Shown here: positions 42,494-50,530 of the stretch, piece by piece
Numbering within the stretch: the first letter of the stretch is position 1
Layout: each line of letters begins with the position of its first letter
Assembly (NCBI GenBank): GCA_902476265.1
Contig: CABSCP010000026.1
Location: forward strand, 1 to 64,000
Direction: 5' to 3'
DNA: 64,000 nucleotides
Source: an uncultured Lachnospiraceae bacterium
GTDB taxonomy: Bacteria; Bacillota; Clostridia; Lachnospirales; Lachnospiraceae
Program-made: the position numbers and the translations under genes
The notes under the pieces: generated by a model
The model's input: only the letters and a program-made list of their open reading frames with translations
Told to the model about the DNA's origin: nothing
Databases searched by the model: none

Positions 42494-42522
42494 TTGACAG
42501 CACTTTTTTACAGTATTAAGAT
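42494..42522 (+). promoter_or_regulatory. asnA promoter
   Basis: TTGACA (42494-42499) and TAAGAT (42517-42522), 17 bases apart, just after the YfhO stop. The leader holds a short CCGGCCG-cga-CGGCCGG hairpin (about 42539-42555) before the start at 42590. Confidence 0.8.
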
Positions 42523-42589
42523 AAAGAAAGATTATTTTCCGGCCGCGACGGCCGGATGTTTCCGTCTCAACACGGAAGAAAGAGGTCTT

Positions 42590-43600
42590 ATGGAAAACCT
42601 GATTATCCCGGAAGGGTATGCTTCGGAGCTGAATCTGCATGACACACAGATCGGCATCAAAACGGTGAAGGACTTTTTTCAGAGCCTTCTCATCAAACAC
42701 TTAAATCTGCTGCGTGTATCCGCGCCGCTTTTCGTGGATCCCGCTTCCGGCATGAATGATAACCTAAACGGTATCGAGCGTCCTGTTGCTTTCGGAATCA
42801 AGGAGCAGGACGACTACGCGGTGGAAGTGGTTCAGTCCCTTGCAAAGTGGAAGCGTTACGCGCTCAAAGAATATGGCTTCTCCCATGGAGAAGGCCTTTA
42901 TACGGACATGAACGCCATCCGCCGGGACGAAGTCACCGACAATATTCATTCCATTTTTGTGGACCAGTGGGACTGGGAAAAGATCATTTCCAAAGAGGAA
43001 CGGAACCTGGAAACCTTAAAAGCCACTGTACGGGATGTTTATAAAGCGCTCCGCAAAACGGAAATGTATATGGCGATCCAGTATGATTACATAGAAGAAT
43101 TTTTGCCGAAAGAAATTTTCTTTATTACCACTCAGGAGCTTGCAGATATGTTCCCGGACAATACGCCTAAAGAACGGGAGTATTATATCGCCAAAGCCAA
43201 AGGCGCCGTCTGCATCATGCAGATCGGGGATGTGCTGGAAAGCGGGGAACGCCATGACGGACGCGCTCCGGACTATGACGACTGGTCTTTAAACGCAGAT
43301 ATCATCGTCTACTACCCTGTTCTGGACATTTCTCTGGAGCTTTCCTCCATGGGAATCCGGGTGGACAAAAAAGCGCTTCTTTCCCAACTGGAAAAAGCAG
43401 GATGTATGGACCGGGCAGAGTTCCCTTTCCAGAAAGCAATTTTAAACGAAGAACTTCCTTACACGATCGGCGGCGGAATCGGCCAGTCACGTATCTGTAT
43501 GTTCTTCCTGCGCAAAGCCCATATCGGGGAAGTACAATGTTCCATCTGGCCGGATGAAATCCGGAAGGAAGCATTGAAGAACGGCATTCAGCTGTTATAA
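42590..43600 (+). CDS. asnA: Aspartate-ammonia ligase (asparagine synthetase A)
   Basis: 336 residues, start at 42590 (MENLIIPEGYASELNLHDTQ) after AGAGG; a longer frame reads back through the promoter and is excluded. Class-II tRNA-synthetase-like fold makes asparagine from aspartate, ATP and ammonia. Family blocks are FLVSAPLFV-like LLRVSAPLFVDPASGMNDNL, ERPVAFGIK, VVQSLAKWKRYALKEYGF, IYTDMNAIRRDE-like GLYTDMNAIRRDE, and the C-terminal GGGIGQSRICMFFLRKAHIG. Length matches E. coli AsnA. Own promoter and terminator. Confidence 0.97.
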   Translation: MENLIIPEGYASELNLHDTQIGIKTVKDFFQSLLIKHLNLLRVSAPLFVDPASGMNDNLNGIERPVAFGIKEQDDYAVEVVQSLAKWKRYALKEYGFSHGEGLYTDMNAIRRDEVTDNIHSIFVDQWDWEKIISKEERNLETLKATVRDVYKALRKTEMYMAIQYDYIEEFLPKEIFFITTQELADMFPDNTPKEREYYIAKAKGAVCIMQIGDVLESGERHDGRAPDYDDWSLNADIIVYYPVLDISLELSSMGIRVDKKALLSQLEKAGCMDRAEFPFQKAILNEELPYTIGGGIGQSRICMFFLRKAHIGEVQCSIWPDEIRKEALKNGIQLL

Positions 43601-43610
43601 AAAACATACG

Positions 43611-43657
43611 AAAAAAGGAACCGGAGCACTTGCCAGATTTGCTCCGATTCCTTTTTT
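43611..43657. terminator. Bidirectional terminator
   Basis: AAAAAAGGAA-CCGGAGCA / TGCTCCG-ATTCCTTTTTT between convergent asnA and the HAD-CPBP gene. Confidence 0.88.
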
Positions 43658-43665
43658 GTTTTCCG

Positions 43666-45300
43666 CTATTTCCTGATTTTCTGCCATTTGATCATCAGTA
43701 CCAGGCTCACTGCCGAGATCAGCAGGAAGAATATGCAGGACAGAGGCATCAGGAAAACGCCTCCAAAATCTGTTAAGTCCAGCATAATATAAACAAACAG
43801 ATTGGCAATTCCATGGAAGATCATGGGCGCTAAAATGGTTCCGTAAAGTTCATATACAATCGCCAGCAGAATACCGATCACGGTAGCATAGACAAACTGA
43901 ACCAAATTTCCATGGAACAGCCCGAAGATCAGTCCGGACATCACCACCGCCAGGGGCACATTGCCAAATTTTCTCAGCTGTCCGTATATCACGCCTCTGA
44001 AAACCACTTCTTCTCCGAGAGGAGCGAGTATTCCGTATGTCAAAATCCCCAGCCAGATTGGAATATCAAACTGCATGGCGGATATTTCCTGAAAAGCAGG
44101 AGAATATTTGTAAAGCTCCAGCAGCGTCAGCAGACCGTTCATTCCCACCGCACAGGCAGCTGCCAGGATTATCGCAGGCAGCACCGATAAACCGTCGACG
44201 GGTCTGGTGGGACGCACCCGGATCTGTTTGTGCCAGATCCCGTAACAAGCGGCAAAGCCGGCCAGCGTTCCTGCCGCACTGGCCAGATTGATCCAGTAAT
44301 TATAGGATATTTCATTAAAATTCATCCTTGTGCCAACCGATATGAACTGAGCCGCTACCAGAACCATTCCGCTGACCATCACATTTACGATAAAATACAG
44401 GCCCATTGCCAGCAGGCAGTTCCCGATTACCTTAAAGACCTGTTTTGCCTTTGTATCCGCTGTCTGCTGCCTGGTATAGCGCCCTGCATTGCCGCTGAAC
44501 GCTCCCTGAAGCCGCCGTTGTTGAAAGTCCTGCTGCCCGGGCACAGGCTGCGGGCCGAATCCGGGCTGACTTCCCGGGTCGGGCCGGTGCTCCGTGCCGG
44601 GATGATTTTGCGGGCCGCCAGTCATTGCCTGTCGATTGGGCTGATATCCCAAAAGCACCCTGCGCAGCCCTTCCACATCGTTCACCACAATCTCTGCCCT
44701 AACCTGCTGCAGCTCTCCGGGCTGTGCATAACCGTAGGAAACAGCGATGTTGTGTGTTCCTGCCGCTCTGGCACCTTCGATGTCATATTTCCGGTCGCCG
44801 ATCATCACCACTTCCCGGGGATCGGACGCCCCTTCCAGGCCGAACTGCCGAAGGACCTCCGCCACAACCTCTTCCTTCTTTTCCCGGATGCCGTTTAGTT
44901 CACTCCCCACCACTATATCAAAATACTGACGAATACCAAAGTACTTCAGAATATCTTCCACAAACACTGTAGGTTTGCTGGATGCGATAGCCAGATGGGC
45001 GCCGACTTTCTGCAGGTCACAAAGCAGCTCTGCCATGCCCGGGTACAGGGTATTCTCATATTTTCCTGTCACGGAAAAACGTTCCCTGTATTTTGTGATG
45101 GCTATTTCCGCCTGCTCCGGCGTAAACCCATAAAATTTCATAAAGCTGTCCCGCAGCGGCGGCCCGATAAAAGGCTCCAGCTTATGGGGATCCGGTTCGT
45201 CAATGCCGAAACTTTTCAATGCATATTGCACACATCCGGTAATCCCCGCCTTGGGATCACTGATTGTCCCGTCCAAATCAAAAAGTATATAAGAAAACAT
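43666..45300 (-). CDS. HAD phosphatase fused to a CPBP intramembrane protease-like domain
   Basis: About 544 residues. ATG 45300 has the better spacing to AGAGGG than the adjacent ATG 45303. Residues about 1-215 are a phosphoglycolate-phosphatase-like HAD (FDLDGTISDPKAGI, IASSKPTVFVEDIL, VMIGDRKYDIEGARAAGTHN). A Pro/Gly/Gln-rich linker follows (about 220-275). The C-terminal membrane domain (about 285-540) has the CPBP/Abi signature GEEVVFRGVIYGQLRK (EExxxR), LIFGLFHGN (FxxxH) and HGIANL. Each domain is common alone; their fusion is unusual. The frame is continuous across the linker. Confidence 0.88.
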   Translation of the reverse strand: MFSYILFDLDGTISDPKAGITGCVQYALKSFGIDEPDPHKLEPFIGPPLRDSFMKFYGFTPEQAEIAITKYRERFSVTGKYENTLYPGMAELLCDLQKVGAHLAIASSKPTVFVEDILKYFGIRQYFDIVVGSELNGIREKKEEVVAEVLRQFGLEGASDPREVVMIGDRKYDIEGARAAGTHNIAVSYGYAQPGELQQVRAEIVVNDVEGLRRVLLGYQPNRQAMTGGPQNHPGTEHRPDPGSQPGFGPQPVPGQQDFQQRRLQGAFSGNAGRYTRQQTADTKAKQVFKVIGNCLLAMGLYFIVNVMVSGMVLVAAQFISVGTRMNFNEISYNYWINLASAAGTLAGFAACYGIWHKQIRVRPTRPVDGLSVLPAIILAAACAVGMNGLLTLLELYKYSPAFQEISAMQFDIPIWLGILTYGILAPLGEEVVFRGVIYGQLRKFGNVPLAVVMSGLIFGLFHGNLVQFVYATVIGILLAIVYELYGTILAPMIFHGIANLFVYIMLDLTDFGGVFLMPLSCIFFLLISAVSLVLMIKWQKIRK

Positions 45301-45418
45301 CATTATCCCTCTGCTTTTCTGTTTTTATCAGCCTCCGTGATGCCGATATCACTATCATACCAGAAAAAGGGACAGGCAGCTATGAAATTTTTGTGAAAAA
45401 TTATTCTGTGGAAAATGA

Positions 45419-45447
45419 TTGACAAACCCTGATAATGCGGATATAGT
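45419..45447 (+). promoter_or_regulatory. thiT promoter
   Basis: TTGACA (45419-45424) and TATAGT (45442-45447), 17 bases apart, directly before the TPP riboswitch. Confidence 0.8.
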
Positions 45448-45461
45448 AAGAACGAATATAA

Positions 45462-45555
45462 CTATAAAAGCCAGGGGAGCTATTGCTGAGACTGAATCGA
45501 AAGATTCTAACCCTCACTACCTGACCCGGATAATACCGGCGGAGGGAGGCAGACT
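45462..45555 (+). promoter_or_regulatory. TPP riboswitch (THI element)
   Basis: The conserved core is complete: GCCAGGGGAGC, GCTGAGA (45485-45491), then CCCT and ACCTGACCCGGATAATACCG followed by GCGGAGGGAGGC. The P1 helix is closed by GCC/GGC. It binds thiamine pyrophosphate and controls the thiamine transporter gene downstream. Confidence 0.95.
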
Positions 45556-45556
45556 T

Positions 45557-45664
45557 TTGTAAATACAGAAGATGAATTAACCGTTAACCAGTTCATACCT
45601 TCTATCTTCTTTTGTATTTGCAATAAGGCGATAAACCCCTCCTGTGCGAACAAGGAGGTTTTTT
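45557..45664 (+). promoter_or_regulatory. Expression platform of the TPP riboswitch
   Basis: Two hairpins follow the aptamer. One pairs AAATACA-GAAGAT with ATCTTC-tt-TGTATTT (about 45558-45624). The other pairs CCTCC with GGAGG just before seven T (about 45637-45664). The second hairpin contains the thiT Shine-Dalgarno sequence, so it can act as terminator, sequestor or both. Confidence 0.7.
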
Positions 45665-45665
45665 T

Positions 45666-46343
45666 ATGCTCAATTTTTTTGCAGTCCCCGTCACAGATGA
45701 ATGGGGCACCACCTATCAACTGACCACTGCGGGTTTTACGGCCCTCGTCCTTGTGATGATCGCGCTTCTGCTGCTGGCCTGTTTTATCGGCGGCAGTGTC
45801 AAAAAGCCCCATTTCTCCACCAGACAGCTTGTCTTTTCCGCTATGGCCATCGCTGCCGGAATGGTCACCTCTTTTATCAAGCTGATCGACATGCCCATGG
45901 GCGGTTCCGTCACCCTTTTATCCATGCTCTTCATCTGCCTGATCGGTTACTGGTACGGTCTGGGCGCAGGCCTGATGACGGCCATCGCCTACGGTTTTCT
46001 GCAGCTTGTGGTTGATCCCTACATTCTGAGTCTTCCCCAAATGCTGACGGACTATATCTTCGCATTCGGCGCGTTGGGGCTTTCCGGCCTTTTCTCCAAA
46101 TCGAAAAACGGGCTGATCAAAGGCTACCTTGCAGGCGTGCTGGGACGCTATTTCTTCTCTTTTTTGTCCGGCATGATTTTCTTTGGCCTATATGCAACGG
46201 ATTACGGCATGTCCGCCCCGGTTTATTCCCTCACCTACAATGGCGCTTATCTGGGTGCGGAAGCGGTAATCACCGTGGTGATCCTCTGCCTGCCTCCGAT
46301 TAAAAAGGTGATGGTGCAGCTGAAACGGATGGCGACGGAATAA
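45666..46343 (+). CDS. thiT: ECF-type thiamine transporter S component
   Basis: 225 residues, six TM helices. The ThiT substrate-binding region MPMGGSVTLLSMLFICLIGY, followed by WYGLGAGLMTAIAYGFLQLV and the conserved DPYILSLPQMLTDYIFAFGA, is present. It binds thiamine and associates with a shared ECF energising module, which is not encoded next to it; the EcfT/ATPase operon at 47356-50445 is a dedicated one. The preceding TPP riboswitch confirms the substrate class. Confidence 0.95.
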   Translation: MLNFFAVPVTDEWGTTYQLTTAGFTALVLVMIALLLLACFIGGSVKKPHFSTRQLVFSAMAIAAGMVTSFIKLIDMPMGGSVTLLSMLFICLIGYWYGLGAGLMTAIAYGFLQLVVDPYILSLPQMLTDYIFAFGALGLSGLFSKSKNGLIKGYLAGVLGRYFFSFLSGMIFFGLYATDYGMSAPVYSLTYNGAYLGAEAVITVVILCLPPIKKVMVQLKRMATE

Positions 46344-46352
46344 TTCACGATG

Positions 46353-46390
46353 AAAAAAGCCTGGCAGAAAATGATCTGTCAGGCTTTTTT
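46353..46390 (+). terminator. thiT terminator
   Basis: AAAAAAGCCTG-gc-AGA / TCT-gt-CAGGCTTTTTT. Confidence 0.88.
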
Positions 46391-46439
46391 GTGATCCTCT
46401 CCCCGGAAAAATAACTCTGTCCGGGGAGATCACATATTT

Positions 46440-46462
46440 CGGATTTTTCGGATTTTTCGGAT
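46440..46462. repeat. Short tandem repeat at the aldose epimerase 3' end
   Basis: The 9-base unit CGGATTTTT occurs twice plus a partial third copy just beyond the stop codon of the epimerase gene. A preceding CTCCCCGGA/TCCGGGGAG hairpin (46397-46428) may be the minus-strand terminator, though without a clear T run. Confidence 0.4.
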
Positions 46463-47337
46463 CAGAAAATCGAAATCGTCCAGGTATTTTCATAGGTTTC
46501 CCCGGCGGGAAGATGAATCAGACCGGGTTGTTTTTCCAGATCCTCCACCACGTCCTGCCTGGAGGGCAGGGAGGACCAGGGTTCGATACAGACGTAGGGA
46601 GCGTCCGTGAAAGGCATATGCCAGATGCCCAGATAGTCCATCTGCGGATACTCCACGCGCACGCCGTGAATCCCTTTATCGGAACATAACGTCACTGCTT
46701 TCTCCATATCCTTCAAAACAATCGCATCCTCATCAAACAGATCGTGAGAAAGAGGAATTCTGCCGCCTTCCCAAAGCGCATATTCCTGATCGTTTCCGTC
46801 TAAAAAGCAGGCAGGGGTAAAGCCCACTCTGACCGGGTTTTTTTCACCGTCAAACTGCAGATAATAGTCCTCAAAAGCCAGCCCCTTTTCCAGCGGAACC
46901 TGAAATCCCGGATGTCCGCCGATGCCAAAATACATGGTGCGGCCGTTGGGATTTTCCACGGAAAAAGTCACCTTGAGACGATTGTCCTCCAGCTCATAAA
47001 TCACCCGGTACACAAACGCGAAGGGATACATTTTCAGCGTTTCTTCACTTTCCGTCAGTCGGAAAACAACTCTGCTGCTCTCCTGCACCTCGGCTTCCAA
47101 TACCGAATAATTAACAAACCCGTGGATCGTCATTTCATAGGTCTGCCCATTCAGCGTGTACTTTCCTTCCGTCAGCCGGGCGATGTAAGGAAACAGATTT
47201 AAAGCCCTGTCGCCCCAGTATTTTTTGTCTCCCTGCCAGAGATATTCGGCGCCGTCTTTGGTCTGAACGGACTGCAGCTCGGCTCCCCGGTCGGAGATCT
47301 GTACCTTTAGTTTTTCGTTTTCAATGGTAAAAATCAT
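46462..47337 (-). CDS. Aldose 1-epimerase family protein
   Basis: 291 residues with the galactose-mutarotase-like beta-sandwich (LKVQISDRGAELQSVQTKDG, WQGDKKYWGDRALNLFPYIA, MTIHGFVNYSVLEAEVQES with the catalytic-type His, GIGGHPGFQVPLEKGLAFED, YVCIEPWSSLPSRQD with the Glu). It interconverts anomers of a hexose or hexose phosphate. It is the last gene of the ECF operon, 18 bp after EcfT. Confidence 0.88.
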   Translation of the reverse strand: MIFTIENEKLKVQISDRGAELQSVQTKDGAEYLWQGDKKYWGDRALNLFPYIARLTEGKYTLNGQTYEMTIHGFVNYSVLEAEVQESSRVVFRLTESEETLKMYPFAFVYRVIYELEDNRLKVTFSVENPNGRTMYFGIGGHPGFQVPLEKGLAFEDYYLQFDGEKNPVRVGFTPACFLDGNDQEYALWEGGRIPLSHDLFDEDAIVLKDMEKAVTLCSDKGIHGVRVEYPQMDYLGIWHMPFTDAPYVCIEPWSSLPSRQDVVEDLEKQPGLIHLPAGETYENTWTISIF

Positions 47338-47355
47338 CTTCTCTGTCCTCCGCTG

Positions 47356-48186
47356 TTATTGGAAAGGATTATAAAACCTGCTGCCGTCCGCAAAAGTGAT
47401 CCACAGCGCTGCCGCCATGAACACCAGCACAAAACCGATGGTCAGGTAGTCGTTTCTCGATAATTTCTTTTCCATATACCAGGTCCGCTTCTTTTTCTTT
47501 CCAAACCCTCTCAGTTCCATGGCGTTGCTGACCACGTCAATGCGGTCAATGCTGGAAAAAAGCAGGGGGAAAAGAATGGAACTCATTCGCTTTAAGCGCT
47601 CCCAAAGAGATGCCTTTCCGCTCATCTCGATGCCTCTGGCTTCCTGGGCATGTTTGATTTTTGTGAAATCAGACTGCACATCGGGCACATAACGAAGCGC
47701 GATGGCGATGGAATACCCTACGTTATAGCTGACCCCCAGACGGCTTAGGCTGGCCGCAAATTCGCTGGGATTGGTGGCAACGATAAACATCAGCACCACC
47801 GGCGCCACCGTGAAATATTTCAAAAGCACATTGAATTCGTAAAACAGCTGCTCTTTTGTGATGTCATGATTCGCAACCAGCTTCACCAGCACGGTTTTTG
47901 TCCCGTATATTTCCGTTCCCTGGTAAGGGGAAAACAGAAAGATGGCCAAAAGATTCATGCATAGGAACAGCAGAATGAATTTGAATACCGTTCCCACCTG
48001 TTTCCATTCCGTTTTGGACATTTTAAAAATCACAAGGCTGAACACCAGCATGACAGCCAGCACCCGGGTGTCATAGGTCAGCATGCCGGTGACGGACCAG
48101 AGCAGGAAAAAGATCATCTTGGAAACGCCGGACAGTCTGTGGATCCAGGTATCCTTCGGGGCATAGCTTAAAAGCCTACCTGCCAT
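47356..48186 (-). CDS. ecfT: ECF transporter transmembrane component EcfT
   Basis: 276 residues, about five TM helices. The two coupling-helix motifs with Ala-Arg-Gly are visible: HAQEARGIEMSGK and SNAMELRGFGKKKK. It transmits ATP hydrolysis to the S component. The start (RBS AGGTGAGGG) lies inside the end of the ATPase gene, an 11-bp overlap. Confidence 0.9.
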   Translation of the reverse strand: MAGRLLSYAPKDTWIHRLSGVSKMIFFLLWSVTGMLTYDTRVLAVMLVFSLVIFKMSKTEWKQVGTVFKFILLFLCMNLLAIFLFSPYQGTEIYGTKTVLVKLVANHDITKEQLFYEFNVLLKYFTVAPVVLMFIVATNPSEFAASLSRLGVSYNVGYSIAIALRYVPDVQSDFTKIKHAQEARGIEMSGKASLWERLKRMSSILFPLLFSSIDRIDVVSNAMELRGFGKKKKRTWYMEKKLSRNDYLTIGFVLVFMAAALWITFADGSRFYNPFQ

Positions 48187-49888
48187 TTTCCCTCACCTGC
48201 CTTTCATAATAAATAAACCGCTCCACAAAGCCGGAGGCATCCTCAATCCCGCACTTGACTGCCAGATCGTAAAGGGATGTCTTTTTTAAATAAGCCTTGT
48301 CCGAAATCCATTCGTTCGTCAGCACATTGGCCGGCGTATCATCGGCAATCATCTGGCCGTCCGCGATGACAATGGCCCTGTCGGTGTACTCCAGCATCAG
48401 GTGCATATCATGAGTGATCATGATGATGGTGATGCCGTATTTTTGATTCAGCTCTTTTAAAAACTCCATGATCTCGGTATAGTGTCGAAAGTCCTGTCCC
48501 GCCGTCGGTTCATCCAAAATCAATACCTCCGGGTTCATGACCAGAATGGAGGCGATGGTGACACGCTTCTTCTGCCCGAAACTCAGAGCGGAAACGGGCC
48601 AGTTACGGAAGGGATACAGGCCGCAGATTTTCAGCGTTTCATACACCCGCTCCTTAATTTCTTCTTCCGGAACACCACGCACTTTCAGGCCCAGCGCCAC
48701 TTCGTCAAAAATCATGGGTTTGGAAATCATCTGATTGGGGTTCTGCATCACAAGTCCGATGATTTCTCCTCTTTCTTTAATGGATTTATCAGCAATATCC
48801 GCCTCGTTTAAAAGGATTTTCCCCCGGTCCGGATTGATGAATCCACAGATCAGGTTGGAAAGTGTGCTCTTGCCCGCGCCGTTTTTCCCGACGATAGCCA
48901 GCATCTCCCCTTTATTCACACGGAAATCAATATTCGTCAGTATGGGATTTCCTGTAATATAGGAAAAATCCAGATCCAGAATTTCCAGCGCCGCCCTCTC
49001 CTTGTGTTTTGCCGCCGGAAGCTTTACTTTTTCAAACCACGCCCGCACCTTTTCGCGATAAGGGTTAAGATCCATGGTTTCGATATGCTGCGGGTGATCC
49101 TGTGCTGCGATGGCACAGCCCGCGTGTTTTAACGCCGTCACATAGAGCGGCTCCCGGATTCCTTCCTTTATGAGCACATCCGATGCCAGAAGTTCATCCG
49201 GACTCATGTCGGCCGCTACCCGGCCTTCTCCGATCACCACAATTCGGTCCACATCCCGGTACAGCGCATCCTCTAATCTGTGCTCGATGATGATCACCGT
49301 TTTATTCCGTTCTCTGGAAATCCGGTCAATCAGGGCGATTGCCCTTTTCCCGGTAGCGGGGTCCAGATTTGCCAGGGGTTCGTCAAACAGCAGAATGTCC
49401 ACATCGTCCACCAGCACACCGGCCATGGAAACCCGCTGCTTCTGTCCGCCGGAAAGCTCTCCCGGCGCATGATCCAGCAGTTTTTCAATATCCACCACCT
49501 GCGCCACTTCATTGACCAGTTCAAACATCCGATCCTGGGGCACGCAGTCATTTTCCAGCGCAAAGGCCACATCCTCCGCTACGGTCAGTCCAATGAACTG
49601 CCCGTCCGTATCCTGAAGTACAGTCCCCACAATTTTGGACATGCCAAAAATTCCCGTTTTCGCGGGATCCTTTCCGCCCACGGTGACGGTTCCGCTGCTC
49701 TCTCCCGGGAACGAAAAAGGAACCATGCCGTTGATACAATGCGCCAGGGTAGATTTCCCCGAACCGGATGGTCCCACGATTAAAACTTTTTCTCCGGGAT
49801 AGACCTTAAGGTCTATATCCCGGAGAGTAGGTTCTGACTGTGATTGATATTTAAAAGTATAATTTTTAAACTCAATAATTGGAGTCAT
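48176..49888 (-). CDS. ECF transporter double ATPase
   Basis: About 570 residues with two complete ABC ATPase domains. First half: Walker A GPSGSGKSTL, signature LSGGQKQRVSMAGVLV, Walker B ILLFDEPLANLDP. Second half: GKNGAGKSTL, signature LSFGQKKRVTIASILVM, VLILDEPTAGQD. It replaces separate EcfA and EcfA' subunits. The start is ATG 49888, seven bases after GAGG; an upstream in-frame TTG at 49894 is less likely. It is two bases after the S-component stop. Confidence 0.92.
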   Translation of the reverse strand: MTPIIEFKNYTFKYQSQSEPTLRDIDLKVYPGEKVLIVGPSGSGKSTLAHCINGMVPFSFPGESSGTVTVGGKDPAKTGIFGMSKIVGTVLQDTDGQFIGLTVAEDVAFALENDCVPQDRMFELVNEVAQVVDIEKLLDHAPGELSGGQKQRVSMAGVLVDDVDILLFDEPLANLDPATGKRAIALIDRISRERNKTVIIIEHRLEDALYRDVDRIVVIGEGRVAADMSPDELLASDVLIKEGIREPLYVTALKHAGCAIAAQDHPQHIETMDLNPYREKVRAWFEKVKLPAAKHKERAALEILDLDFSYITGNPILTNIDFRVNKGEMLAIVGKNGAGKSTLSNLICGFINPDRGKILLNEADIADKSIKERGEIIGLVMQNPNQMISKPMIFDEVALGLKVRGVPEEEIKERVYETLKICGLYPFRNWPVSALSFGQKKRVTIASILVMNPEVLILDEPTAGQDFRHYTEIMEFLKELNQKYGITIIMITHDMHLMLEYTDRAIVIADGQMIADDTPANVLTNEWISDKAYLKKTSLYDLAVKCGIEDASGFVERFIYYERQVRENGR

Positions 49889-49890
49889 GA

Positions 49891-50445
49891 TCAATCCTCT
49901 TTGGAAAGGCTGCCTGATTTTGCGCCCACCTTGGAATAAGCGAGCAGCAGCAGCGATCCTAATACACCGATGATAATAATGTTAGCCACCCATGCAACCA
50001 CGCCCTGCGCGAATACCTTATTGGCAGGCTCTGCGTAAATCACGATGTCCAGAACAGGCGCTACCACAATCCATGCAACAGCATTTGCGATCACCTGAAC
50101 CACGTTAAACAGAGCGATCTGTTTGCCGCCAAAGCCGCCTTCTTTAATCTTGTACTTCGCTGCGAACAGACCCACGATCACAGCGAACACGCCTTCCGGA
50201 ACCACCCAGCTCCACCATACGCTGCTGTAGAAAATCGCATCGCCCAGCGCGTGACCCAAAAGGCCGATGGCGCCGCCTACAACAGGGCCGTATACAGCTG
50301 CGAAAAATGCCAGCACCGCCGCACGGGGCTGCATGAAGGTGTTGGGAATGAAGCCCAGCGGAATCTGAACTGTAGTGAGCACGGTGAAAATGGCCGTACC
50401 AATACCGATTGCAACAACCTGTTTAATACCGAATTTCTTATCCAT
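49891..50445 (-). CDS. ECF transporter S component (UPF0397 family)
   Basis: 184 residues, start at 50445 (MDKKFGIKQVVAIGIGTAIF) after GAGGAGG. Five or six TM helices with UPF0397 landmarks: IPNTFMQPRAAVLAFFAAVY, GPVVGGAIGLLGHALGDAIF and YSSVWWSWVVPEGVFAVIVG. The family is loosely annotated as riboflavin-type S components, but members near pyridoxine or hydroxymethylpyrimidine genes also exist. The vitamin or other substrate is uncertain. No riboswitch precedes it. The aldose epimerase at the end of the operon hints at a sugar-like ligand. Confidence 0.85.
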   Translation of the reverse strand: MDKKFGIKQVVAIGIGTAIFTVLTTVQIPLGFIPNTFMQPRAAVLAFFAAVYGPVVGGAIGLLGHALGDAIFYSSVWWSWVVPEGVFAVIVGLFAAKYKIKEGGFGGKQIALFNVVQVIANAVAWIVVAPVLDIVIYAEPANKVFAQGVVAWVANIIIIGVLGSLLLLAYSKVGAKSGSLSKED

Positions 50446-50459
50446 GAGAATCCTCCTCA

Positions 50460-50512
50460 TAAGTAGATTTTGAATACCTACTTAATATAACGAATCTCTG
50501 AGGATTTTGCAA
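50460..50512 (-). promoter_or_regulatory. Promoter and inverted repeat of the ECF operon
   Basis: On the minus strand TTGCAA (50512-50507) and TATATT (50489-50484) are 17 bases apart. Immediately after, TAAGTAG-n11-CTACTTA spans the start site (50460-50484) and reaches to about ten bases from the start codon. It is a candidate operator or 5' hairpin. Confidence 0.65.
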
Positions 50513-50530
50513 TGGCTTTCCATAAAAAAA

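Noticed and set aside
44230..44898. A 222-codon frame antisense to the HAD-CPBP gene
   Set aside because: It overlaps the linker and HAD region, whose motifs are unambiguous on the minus strand; no promoter or start site.
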